A stretch of DNA of 13,462 bases from an uncultured Verrucomicrobiota bacterium (GTDB taxonomy: Bacteria; Verrucomicrobiota; Kiritimatiellia; RFP12; UBA1067), in NCBI GenBank assembly GCA_946628745.1, contig CAMOXA010000027.1, positions 1-13,462 on the forward strand. The letters run 5' to 3'. Position numbers and translations under genes: made by a program. Below, piece after piece: positions 1 through 6,744 of this stretch; position 1 is the first letter of the stretch; the number at the start of each line of letters is the position of its first letter. The notes beneath the pieces were generated by a model. That model was not told the origin of the DNA. It did no database searches and saw nothing but the letters and a program-made list of their open reading frames with translations.

Positions 1-2099
1 CGATCGACATGGATATCAAGGTCCTGCTAGGCAAGCCGCCGCGCATGGTCCGCGACGTGAAGCGCACGAAGGTCCGCCACATACCCGTGAACTTCGAAGG
101 CGTCAGGCCGATCGACGCGCTGACAAGGATATTGCATCTGCCGGCGGTCGCCGACAAGACGTTCCTCGTGACTATTACGGACAGGACCGTCACAGGCCGG
201 GTGGCCCGCGACCAGATGGTCGGCAAGTATCAGCTGCCGGCCGCAGACTGCGCCGTCACGACCATGGGCTACAAGACTTTCGAAGGCCAATCGATGGCGA
301 CGGGCGAGCGCTCGCCGATAGCTCTTATCGACGGACCGGCCTCGGGGCGCATGGCCGTGGCCGAGGCTCTCACGAACCTGGCGGCCGCCGACGTCGGCGA
401 CATCTCCCAAATACGCCTTTCGGCGAACTGGATGGCGCCTTGCGGAGATCCAGGCGAGGATGCGATTCTCTACGACACCGTGCGTGAAGTCGGGCTTGAA
501 TTCTGTCCGAAGCTTGGTGTTTCCATTCCTGTCGGCAAGGACTCGTGTTCCATGCATACCGTATGGACTGACAAAGACGGCGTCGAGCACAAGCAAGTCG
601 CGCCGCTTTCGCTCGTCGTCTCCAGCTTCGCTCCGGTGGAAGACGTCCGTCTGACGCTGACGCCCGATCTCAAGCCGGACCCCGAGGGCGAGAGTTCATA
701 TCTCGTCTATGTCGATCTCGGCGGCGGCGAGGCGCCGCTCGGCGCGACGGCTCTCGCGCAGGTCTACGGTCAGCTTGGCGATACTCACGCCGACGCCGAC
801 GCGGCCGTGATACGCAGGTTCTTCAACGCAATGCAGAAAATAGTCAAGGGCTCTTTGGCCATGGCCTATCACGACCGGAGCGACGGCGGCATAGCCGTCA
901 CGCTCGCCGAAATGGCCGTGACCGGCGGCCGCGGCATCGTCGCCAAGCTGCCTGACGGCGACGCCCTCGCGCAGCTCTTCAACGAACAGCCCGGCGCGGT
1001 TCTGCAAGTTGCCGAGAGCAGACTCGAAGAGGTCCTCTCGATATTCAAGGCGGCAAGAGTGGACGCAGTGCTCGCCGGCGCCGTGGCCCGCAGCTCGCGC
1101 AGCTTCGACGTCTTCGTCGGCGCACGCCAGGTGTTGTCCACCGATCTTACATATCTGCGCCGGGCATGGAGCGAGACCACATACCGCATGCAGGCCTGCC
1201 GCGACAACCCCGTGACGGCTAGGGAAGAGTATGACAACGGACTCGACGAGCAGGATCCCGGCATGCAGTTCAAGCTCACGTACGATCCGGACGCCAAGCC
1301 GCCGCATTTGCGCGCCGGCGCGCCGAAGCCGCGTATGGCGGTTTTGCGCGAGCAGGGCGTCAACGGACACATTGAAATGGCCGCGGCGTTCGCCCTCGCG
1401 GGCTTCGAGTGCCAGGACGTGCACATGTCGGACCTAATCGCGGGACGCGTCGACCTGGCCGGCTTCCAGGGGCTTGTCGCATGCGGCGGCTTCAGCTACG
1501 GCGACGTACTGGGCGCGGGATCGGGCTGGGCGCGCTCCATACTGTTCAACGACCGCCTTAAGGAGATGTTCCGCGCGTTCTTCAACAGGCCCGATACATT
1601 CTCGCTTGGAGTGTGCAATGGCTGCCAGATGCTCTCGCAGCTCAAGGAGATAATCCCGGGGGCCGAAGGCTGGCCCAAGTTCGTCAAGAACATATCCGAG
1701 CAGTTCGAAGCGCGCTATTCCACCGTCGAGATTGAACCGTCGCCATCGATATTCTTCAAAGGCATGGAAGGTTCTCGCCTGCCGATCGCCGTCGCGCACG
1801 GCGAAGGGCGGGTCTGGACCGAAGGCTGGGCGCCGTCGATATGCGCGGCGCACTTCGTCGACGGGCGCGGCGGCGCGACTGTGCGCTATCCGTACAATCC
1901 GAACGGCTCCATAGGCGGACAGACCGCGTTCACCACGACCGACGGAAGGGCGACGATTATGATGCCTCACCCCGAGCGCGGCTTCAGGGCGTGCCAGCTC
2001 AGCTACAACCCCGGAGTGTTCAAAGTCAACGGACCGTGGATGCGGATGTTCCAGAACGCCTATGCGTTCGCCGTGTCTCGCACTGCGGGCGAATCCTGA
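1..2099 (+). CDS. purL: Phosphoribosylformylglycinamidine synthase, long form, C-terminal part (5' truncated)
   Basis: PurL converts FGAR, glutamine and ATP to FGAM in step 4 of purine synthesis, in the cytoplasm. The gene is cut by the window start. The frame is open from base 3 (Ile-Asp-Met), so the Met at 9 is internal and about 698 residues are visible; the proteobacterial long form is roughly 1290. The visible part begins in the second ATPase half, with GKPPRMVRDVK followed by LHLPAVADKTFLVTITDR, ARDQMVGKYQLP, SANWMAPCGDPGEDA and IPVGKDSCSMHT, all close to E. coli PurL as I recall it. The glutaminase domain starts near visible residue 440 (PRMAVLREQGVNGHIEMAAA). It contains CGGFSYGDVLGAG, the nucleophile in GVCNGCQM (Cys codon 1614-1616) and the His-x-Glu of MMPHPERGF (codons 1968-1976). 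The stop is TGA 2097-2099. The fused glutaminase domain excludes the split PurL/PurQ/PurS type. Confidence 0.97.
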   Translation, partial: IDMDIKVLLGKPPRMVRDVKRTKVRHIPVNFEGVRPIDALTRILHLPAVADKTFLVTITDRTVTGRVARDQMVGKYQLPAADCAVTTMGYKTFEGQSMATGERSPIALIDGPASGRMAVAEALTNLAAADVGDISQIRLSANWMAPCGDPGEDAILYDTVREVGLEFCPKLGVSIPVGKDSCSMHTVWTDKDGVEHKQVAPLSLVVSSFAPVEDVRLTLTPDLKPDPEGESSYLVYVDLGGGEAPLGATALAQVYGQLGDTHADADAAVIRRFFNAMQKIVKGSLAMAYHDRSDGGIAVTLAEMAVTGGRGIVAKLPDGDALAQLFNEQPGAVLQVAESRLEEVLSIFKAARVDAVLAGAVARSSRSFDVFVGARQVLSTDLTYLRRAWSETTYRMQACRDNPVTAREEYDNGLDEQDPGMQFKLTYDPDAKPPHLRAGAPKPRMAVLREQGVNGHIEMAAAFALAGFECQDVHMSDLIAGRVDLAGFQGLVACGGFSYGDVLGAGSGWARSILFNDRLKEMFRAFFNRPDTFSLGVCNGCQMLSQLKEIIPGAEGWPKFVKNISEQFEARYSTVEIEPSPSIFFKGMEGSRLPIAVAHGEGRVWTEGWAPSICAAHFVDGRGGATVRYPYNPNGSIGGQTAFTTTDGRATIMMPHPERGFRACQLSYNPGVFKVNGPWMRMFQNAYAFAVSRTAGES

Positions 2100-2106
2100 A
2101 ATACGG

Positions 2107-2120
2107 CCGGCGGCCGCCGG
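2107..2120. terminator. 14-bp perfect GC palindrome just after purL
   Basis: CCGGCGGCCGCCGG reads the same on both strands and starts 8 nt after the purL stop. As RNA it could fold into a 5-bp stem with a 4-nt loop. It is followed by AAAG, not a T-run, so it is not a classical intrinsic terminator. A role in ending or protecting the purL transcript is an inference from position only. Confidence 0.3.
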
Positions 2121-2145
2121 AAAGCGCGGCGCGTCTGCCATAGGT

Positions 2146-2192
2146 GGAGCCTATAGCGGATATTGGAAATTTCCGATTATCCGATAGGCTCC
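2146..2192. promoter_or_regulatory. 47-bp nested inverted repeat upstream of metY
   Basis: The outer arms GGAGCCTAT (2146-2154) and ATAGGCTCC (2184-2192) are perfect 9-bp complements. Inside them CGGATA (2157-2162) pairs with TATCCG (2178-2183), and the centre holds the palindrome GGAAATTTCC (2165-2174). As RNA this gives one long hairpin with a 2-nt AG bulge, a single T bulge and an AATT loop. No T-run follows. The element lies between purL and the metY -10 box, so it would be transcribed only from the purL side. It could be a purL terminator or processing hairpin, or a DNA operator for metY. The sequence does not decide between these. Confidence 0.55.
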
Positions 2193-2196
2193 GGCA

Positions 2197-2214
2197 TGTG
2201 GTACAATATGCGGC
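2197..2214 (+). promoter_or_regulatory. Extended -10 promoter for metY-cysK
   Basis: TACAAT at 2202-2207 is preceded by TGG (2199-2201), which makes an extended -10. No good -35 hexamer sits 17 bp upstream; that position (2179-2184, ATCCGA) falls in the right arm of the dyad. Transcription would start near 2214, giving a leader of about 30 nt that contains the metY ribosome site. TAMAATATRCGGCG is shared with the hisS promoter. Confidence 0.5.
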
Positions 2215-2228
2215 GTCGACACGACAAG

Positions 2229-2234
2229 AAAGGA
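2229..2234 (+). promoter_or_regulatory. metY ribosome binding site
   Basis: AAAGGA lies 9 nt before the ATG at 2244. It decides the start: the frame is open further upstream to an ATG at 2163, but that codon lies inside the dyad, has no Shine-Dalgarno sequence and would precede the predicted transcription start. Confidence 0.7.
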
Positions 2235-2243
2235 ACGACGAAC

Positions 2244-3536
2244 ATGAGCGACAGAAAATACCACATAGAGACGCTGGCGGTGCATGCCGGACAGGAAAAG
2301 CCGGACCCAGCGACATGCGCCCGGGCCGTGCCCGTATACCGCACGACGGCGTACAACTTTCGCGATTCGAAGCACGGGGCCGATCTCTTCGCGCTGCGCG
2401 AACTCGGCAACATCTACGCCAGGCTGATGAACCCGACAAACGACGTTCTCGAAAAGCGGCTCGCCGCGATCGAAGGCGGCGCGGCGGCCAAGACGCTCGC
2501 ATCGGGGACGGCGGCGGTATACTTCACCATTACAAACATAGCCCGTGCAGGCGACGAAATCGTCGCGGCCGACAATCTCTACGGCGGCACGTTTTCGCAA
2601 TTCGACGCCATATTGCCCAACGCGGGAATCAAGGTGAACTTCACGCCCGTAAACGATTTCGCCGCAGTCGAACGGGCCATCAACGAGAAGACGAGACTCG
2701 TCTATGTCGAAGCCGTGGGCAATCCGGCGCTCGACATCGCCGACATCGAGCGCTACGCAGAAGTGGCCCACCGCCACCATCTGCCGCTCGTTGTCGATTC
2801 CACTTTCACGCCGCCGCCGCTCTTGAGGCCTCTCGAGCACGGGGCGGATTTTGTCATACACTCGCTGTCGAAGTGGATCGGCGGGCACGGTGCGGGAATC
2901 GGCGGCGCCGTCGTTGAAAAGGGCGGCTTCGACTGGAGCGACCCCAAGTTCGCGCTGTACAACGAACCAGACCGCGGCTACCACGGACTCAGATTCGCGC
3001 ACGACCTGCCGGACGCCCTGAAGCCGGTGGCGTTTTCAATACGACTTCTCACGGTCGGGATAAGGAACCAGGGGCCGACGCTGGCGCCGGACGCGGCATG
3101 GCTGTTCCTGCAAGGTCTGGAGTCTCTGCCGCTGAGAATCGCGCGGCACAGCGAGAATGCGCTCAAGGTCGCGACGTGGCTGAAGAACCATCCGAAGGTG
3201 GCGTGGGTGAAGTATCCGCCGCTCAGCCAGAGCGAACTCGCGGCCAAGTACCTGCCCGACGGCGCCGGCGGCGTAGTAGTCTTCGGTGTGAAGGGCGGCG
3301 CCGAGAACGCGCGCCGCGTCACTGACGCGGCCAACGGGGACATCTTCTCGATACTGGCCAACGTCGGCGACGCGAAGAGCCTCATAATACACCCCGCGTC
3401 GACAACCCACTCGCAACTGTCGGACGAGGATCTCATAAAGGGCGGCGTCAGACCAGAACTCATCCGCCTGTCAATCGGCATTGAACACATAGACGATATA
3501 ATCGAAGCGCTCGACAAAGCACTTGCCGTCGCTTGA
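2244..3536 (+). CDS. metY: O-acetylhomoserine sulfhydrylase (PLP-dependent)
   Basis: MetY makes homocysteine (or methionine, from methanethiol) by replacing the acetyl group of O-acetyl-L-homoserine with sulfide. It is a cytoplasmic, Cys/Met-metabolism PLP enzyme. The 430-residue product has the family's usual length. It opens with KYHIETLAVHAGQ, then has PVYRTTAYNF, the phosphate-binding region LASGTAAVYFTI, VDSTFTPPPLLRPLEHGAD, and the PLP lysine in HSLSKWIGGHG (Lys210 counted from this start). The C-terminal domain contains SLIIHPASTTHSQL and GGVRPELIRLSIGIEH. The length and the HSLSKWIGGHG context favour MetY over the shorter cystathionine gamma-synthase and gamma-lyase relatives. O-succinylhomoserine as the substrate cannot be excluded. 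Translation starts at ATG 2244 behind AAAGGA. The cysK start codon lies 23 bp after the stop, so the two genes are probably co-transcribed. Confidence 0.94.
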   Translation: MSDRKYHIETLAVHAGQEKPDPATCARAVPVYRTTAYNFRDSKHGADLFALRELGNIYARLMNPTNDVLEKRLAAIEGGAAAKTLASGTAAVYFTITNIARAGDEIVAADNLYGGTFSQFDAILPNAGIKVNFTPVNDFAAVERAINEKTRLVYVEAVGNPALDIADIERYAEVAHRHHLPLVVDSTFTPPPLLRPLEHGADFVIHSLSKWIGGHGAGIGGAVVEKGGFDWSDPKFALYNEPDRGYHGLRFAHDLPDALKPVAFSIRLLTVGIRNQGPTLAPDAAWLFLQGLESLPLRIARHSENALKVATWLKNHPKVAWVKYPPLSQSELAAKYLPDGAGGVVVFGVKGGAENARRVTDAANGDIFSILANVGDAKSLIIHPASTTHSQLSDEDLIKGGVRPELIRLSIGIEHIDDIIEALDKALAVA

Positions 3537-3545
3537 AAAACAAAG

Positions 3546-3554
3546 AAAGGAGAG
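3546..3554 (+). promoter_or_regulatory. cysK ribosome binding site
   Basis: AAAGGAGAG, with core AAGGAG at 3547-3552, lies 7 nt before ATG 3560. It is the strongest Shine-Dalgarno sequence in this block. It fixes the cysK start at 3560 rather than at the in-frame TTG at 3533, which overlaps the end of metY. Confidence 0.8.
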
Positions 3555-3559
3555 CAGCA

Positions 3560-4483
3560 ATGGGCAACACAGCAGCAAACATACTGGAGAAAGTCGGCAA
3601 GACGCCGCTTGTCGAGATATCCGGGAAACTCAACAAAGGCGGCGCGCGCGTGCTGGCGAAGGTCGAGTTCTTCAACCCCGGCGGCAGCGTCAAAGACCGC
3701 ATCGCCCTCGCAATGGTCGAGGCCGCGGAGAAATCGGGAGTGTTGAAGCCGGGCGCGACGATCATCGAGCCTACGAGCGGCAACACCGGCGTCGGTCTCG
3801 CTCTTGTCAGCGCGGTGCGCGGCTATCATCTCGTGCTCACCATGCCTGAAACAATGAGCATCGAGAGGCGCAAGCTCGCCGCGGCATACGGCGCCGAAAT
3901 CGTCCTCACTCCGGGCTCGGCCGGGATGAAAGGCGCAATCGCAAAGGCGAACGAGCTCAAGGAAGCGACCGAAGGAGCGGTCATATTGCAGCAGTTCGAG
4001 AATCCGGCAAATCCCGACTACCACTACAGGACGACCGGGCCGGAAATATGGGAGGCGACGGGAGGCGAAATAGACGCTTTCGTCGCAGGTGTAGGAACCG
4101 GGGGCACGATAACCGGGACAGGCCGATACTTGAAGGAGCGCAAGAGCGACATAAAAATCGTCGCTGTCGAGCCCGACACGTCGCCGGTACTCTCGGGGGG
4201 ACAGCCCGGACCGCACAAGATTCAGGGCATCGGCGCCGGATTCGTCCCGAAGGTGCTGGATACGTCGCTGATCGACGAAATCGCCAAGGCGAGCGCCGAA
4301 AACGCCGGATCGACCGCGAGAGCGGCCGCCGCGAACGAAGGGCTTCTCGTCGGCATATCGTCCGGCGCGGCGCTCTGGGCGGCGCTGGAACTGTCGAAGA
4401 GACAGGAATTCGCCGGCAAGACCATTGTCGCGCTTCTGCCCGACACGGGCGAGCGGTATTTGTCGACTTGGCTGTTTGAATAG
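3560..4483 (+). CDS. cysK: Cysteine synthase A (O-acetylserine thiol-lyase)
   Basis: CysK forms L-cysteine from O-acetyl-L-serine and sulfide using PLP, in the cytoplasm. The 307-residue product matches the family's length. The N-terminus NILEKVGKTPLVEI leads to the PLP lysine in NPGGSVKDRIA (Lys45). Next come the substrate loop PTSGNTGVG (71 onward), the phosphate-binding glycine loop GVGTGGTITGTG (177 onward), KIQGIGAGFVP, and GISSGAA near the PLP ring-nitrogen site. It ends with DTGERYLST. A cystathionine beta-synthase of the bacterial two-gene type has a similar fold. However, PTSGNTGVGLA, the compact length and the lack of a neighbouring mccB-like lyase favour CysK. It is the second gene after metY, so both sulfide-consuming steps would be expressed together. 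No terminator is visible in the 47 bp before the LysR gene. Confidence 0.94.
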   Translation: MGNTAANILEKVGKTPLVEISGKLNKGGARVLAKVEFFNPGGSVKDRIALAMVEAAEKSGVLKPGATIIEPTSGNTGVGLALVSAVRGYHLVLTMPETMSIERRKLAAAYGAEIVLTPGSAGMKGAIAKANELKEATEGAVILQQFENPANPDYHYRTTGPEIWEATGGEIDAFVAGVGTGGTITGTGRYLKERKSDIKIVAVEPDTSPVLSGGQPGPHKIQGIGAGFVPKVLDTSLIDEIAKASAENAGSTARAAAANEGLLVGISSGAALWAALELSKRQEFAGKTIVALLPDTGERYLSTWLFE

Positions 4484-4510
4484 CATGGCGCTGCAGACCC
4501 TGACGTGAAA

Positions 4511-4530
4511 AAGCCGTACAATACCACGCC
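4511..4530 (+). promoter_or_regulatory. Putative promoter of the LysR gene, start near the ATG
   Basis: TACAAT at 4517-4522 sits within GTACAATA, the same eight bases as the metY -10 region. A start 7 nt downstream of the box falls at about 4529, one or two bases before the ATG at 4531. No convincing -35 hexamer and no Shine-Dalgarno sequence are present, so the transcript may be leaderless. Readthrough from cysK is also possible. Confidence 0.4.
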
Positions 4531-5457
4531 ATGACCCTTCAGCAGCTTAGATATGCGGACGCTGTCGCCGCCTGCGGCTCGGTGAGCAAGGCGGCACAGC
4601 GCGTTTTTGTCACCCAGCCGGCTTTGACAGAGTCGATACGCGCCCTCGAGGAGGAACTGCGCATCGCGATTTTCTCGCGTTCCAACAGAGGCATAACGGT
4701 GACTCGCGAGGGCGAGGAGTTCCTCGCCTCGGCCAGACAGATACTCGACGACGCGGCGAGGATATCCGAAAAGTACACCGACGTGTCGGTGCGCAAGCCT
4801 CAATTTTCGGTTTCGTGCCAACACTATGCGTTCGCGGTGGAAGCATTCATGGAGGTTGTGCGGGAGAACGGCGCGGCGTCGTACGACTTCACCTTGCGCG
4901 AGACAGTGACGAGCGAAATCATAGACGATGTCGCTCGGCACCGCAGCGAGATAGGAATACTTTATCTTTCGCGGCGCAATGAAAGGGCGCTGTCGAAGAT
5001 ATTGAAGAACAACGAACTTGTCTTCGAGGAACTGTATTGCGCGAAGCCGCACGTATTCCTGTGCGCCAGCCATCCTCTCGCCAGGAAGAAAGGTCCGCTC
5101 AAGCAGCAGGAGCTGGACGGATACCCGTACCTGACTTACGAACAGGGGGTGGAGAACGCGCTCTACTTCGCCGAAGAAGTGATGCCCGCCATAGACCGCA
5201 AGAAAAACATCCGCGTGCGCGACCGCGGCACCATGACAAAACTCATGAAAGGCCTAGACGGATTCACAATATCGTCCGGCGCGAACAGCAAAATGTATTC
5301 GAGCGACATAATAGCGAAGCCGCTGGCGCTCGACGAGACCATTCGCGTAGGGCTGGTGCGGCGTTCCGGCATACCGCTTTCGCGCGAGGGGGCGGCGTTT
5401 TGCGACGCCGTGCGCAGGCGTTGCAACGGCGCCGGTCTTTCGCCGGGCTGCGGGTAG
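4531..5457 (+). CDS. LysR-family transcriptional regulator
   Basis: This is a DNA-binding regulator of 308 residues, the normal LysR length. The N-terminal winged helix-turn-helix is clear: MTLQQLRYADAVAACGSVSK, AAQRVFVTQPALTESIRALE, then the wing region ending ITVTREGEEFLASARQIL (about residues 1-75). It is followed by a linker helix and a two-lobed inducer-binding domain from about residue 90 to 300. The start is certain because the LysR N-terminus aligns from Met1, yet there is no ribosome site upstream. The gene follows cysK by 47 bp on the same strand. LysR proteins such as CysB, CysL and MetR often control sulfur amino-acid genes and sense O-acetylserine or similar acetylated intermediates. 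Control of metY-cysK is therefore a reasonable inference, but the ligand cannot be read from the sequence. It might instead act on hisS downstream or on distant genes. Confidence 0.92.
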   Translation: MTLQQLRYADAVAACGSVSKAAQRVFVTQPALTESIRALEEELRIAIFSRSNRGITVTREGEEFLASARQILDDAARISEKYTDVSVRKPQFSVSCQHYAFAVEAFMEVVRENGAASYDFTLRETVTSEIIDDVARHRSEIGILYLSRRNERALSKILKNNELVFEELYCAKPHVFLCASHPLARKKGPLKQQELDGYPYLTYEQGVENALYFAEEVMPAIDRKKNIRVRDRGTMTKLMKGLDGFTISSGANSKMYSSDIIAKPLALDETIRVGLVRRSGIPLSREGAAFCDAVRRRCNGAGLSPGCG

Positions 5458-5460
5458 TAT

Positions 5461-5497
5461 TTGCAGTTGTGCGGTAAAATATGTTAAAATATACGGC
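5461..5497 (+). promoter_or_regulatory. Promoter of the hisS operon
   Basis: TTGCAG (5461-5466) and TAAAAT (5485-5490) are spaced by 18 bp, and TGT (5482-5484) precedes the -10 as an extended element. A second TAAAAT lies at 5475-5480. The start is predicted near 5497, giving a leader of about 18 nt. This is the only spacer before the seven-gene run, and it begins 4 nt after the lysR stop. Confidence 0.55.
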
Positions 5498-5501
5498 GCT
5501 T

Positions 5502-5507
5502 GAGGAG
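5502..5507 (+). promoter_or_regulatory. hisS ribosome binding site
   Basis: GAGGAG lies 7 nt before ATG 5515. It overlaps the alternative in-frame TTG at 5500, which excludes that codon as the start. Confidence 0.8.
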
Positions 5508-5514
5508 ACTAGAC

Positions 5515-6744
5515 ATGGCAGATAAAATCAGTTTCGAGGCGCCGAGAGGCATGAGGGATTTCTATCCCGAAGACATGGTCTGGCGCAACAAAGTGTTCGA
5601 TGCGTTCCGCGCGGCGGGCGAATCGTACGGCTTCGTGCCGTACGATGCCTGCGTCGTCGAAAGCTACGAGCTTCTCGCGCGCAAGGCCGGCGAGGAAGTA
5701 GGCGAACAGATTTACCATTTTTTCGACAAGTCCGACAGGCATCTGGCGCTGAGAGCCGAGATGACGCCGACACTCGCGCGCATGGTCGCGCAGAGGCAGA
5801 AGGAGCTGGCGTTTCCTCTCAAGTGGACGACTATCGCGCAGTGCTTTCGCTACGAGCGCATGACAAAGGGCCGCAAGCGCGAGCACTACCAGTGGAATCT
5901 CGACATAATCGGCGAGGAGTCGACGCTCGCCGAGGCCGAAGTGATAGGCGCCGCCGTCGACGCGCTGCTGCGGATGGGCCTCACAACGGCAGACTTCAAG
6001 GTGCACGTCTCTTCGCGCAAGTTTCTCGGCTCCCTCCTGGAGAAAAGCGGCATCGCGGCGGAAAAGCACGCACAGGTCTTTCTCGCGCTGGACAAGCGCG
6101 GCAAGATGCCCGACGGCGAGATAGCGGCCATGCTGCGCGACGGCGGCCTTTCGGACGCGGATGTCGACGCCACGTTTCGCATAATGGACACCAAGTCGTT
6201 CGAGGGCTGCGCTGAACTCGAAGAGCTGTTCCGGCTGGCGGAGACCGCAGGCTTCGCCGACGCGCTGGTTTTCGACATATCGGTCATAAGGGGACTGAGC
6301 TACTATACCGGCGTCGTGTTCGAGTGTTTCGATACGGCCGGGGAGTTCAGGGCGATTTTCGGCGGCGGGCGGTACGACAATCTGCTGACGACGATAGGCG
6401 GCGAGCCGACAAGCGCCGTCGGGCTCGGATTCGGCGACGTGGTCGTCACGGAGCTTCTCAAGTCGCGCCTCGGCGCGGACGCGGCAAAGGCCGCGAGCGG
6501 GATCGCCGTAGGGTTCATGTCCGACGCGCAGCGCGACGCCGCCGTGCGTCTGGCGGCGAAACTGCGCGCCGAAGGCGAACGTGTCGATTTGTCTCTGCGA
6601 GCCCAGAAGCCCAAGAAGTTCTTTTCGCACGCCGGCTCGGGCTGTGCGGCGAAGGCGGTGTTCCTCGGACCGGACGATGTCGAGAAGGGTGTCGCGAGAA
6701 TGAAGAACCTCTCCACGCGCGAGGAGAGCGATATATGTCTTTAG
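5515..6744 (+). CDS. hisS: Histidyl-tRNA synthetase
   Basis: HisRS charges tRNA-His with histidine in the cytoplasm and is a class II synthetase. The 409-residue product is near the usual bacterial size. It opens with FEAPRGMRDFYPEDM (motif-1 region) and continues with LRAEMTPTLARMV. Motif 2 is FRYERMTKGRKREHYQWN (111 onward), the histidine-specific signature is RGLSYYTGVVFECFD (259 onward), and motif 3 is FGGGRYDNL. The C-terminal anticodon-binding domain runs from about residue 325 to the end. The MTKGRKREHYQWN form of motif 2 differs from the more common PQKGR(Y/H)REF(H/W)Q and, as I recall, resembles plant-organelle and some PVC sequences. HisZ (the paralogue without synthetase activity) is unlikely because both histidine motifs are intact. 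It is the first gene of a compact operon. Its last 10 nt overlap the start of the next gene. Confidence 0.96.
   Translation: MADKISFEAPRGMRDFYPEDMVWRNKVFDAFRAAGESYGFVPYDACVVESYELLARKAGEEVGEQIYHFFDKSDRHLALRAEMTPTLARMVAQRQKELAFPLKWTTIAQCFRYERMTKGRKREHYQWNLDIIGEESTLAEAEVIGAAVDALLRMGLTTADFKVHVSSRKFLGSLLEKSGIAAEKHAQVFLALDKRGKMPDGEIAAMLRDGGLSDADVDATFRIMDTKSFEGCAELEELFRLAETAGFADALVFDISVIRGLSYYTGVVFECFDTAGEFRAIFGGGRYDNLLTTIGGEPTSAVGLGFGDVVVTELLKSRLGADAAKAASGIAVGFMSDAQRDAAVRLAAKLRAEGERVDLSLRAQKPKKFFSHAGSGCAAKAVFLGPDDVEKGVARMKNLSTREESDICL

Noticed and set aside
2163..2243. In-frame N-terminal extension of metY from ATG 2163
   Set aside because: The extension lies across the dyad and the -10 box, has no ribosome site and adds residues absent from MetY homologues. 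AAAGGA before ATG 2244 fits much better.
2144..2243. A SAM or T-box riboswitch upstream of metY
   Set aside because: The predicted leader is only about 30 nt. The dyad is upstream of the promoter and has none of the multi-helix architecture or conserved cores of those riboswitches.
2978..4486. A 502-codon open frame on the minus strand opposite metY and cysK
   Set aside because: It lies antisense to two unmistakable enzymes, its translation is rich in Arg and Ser with no recognisable motif, and long antisense frames are expected in GC-rich coding DNA.
6324..6734. N-terminal extension of the methyltransferase-like gene back into hisS
   Set aside because: The frame is open upstream, but the extension is Arg-rich shadow coding of hisS. 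The ribosome site GAGGAGAG is placed for ATG 6735.
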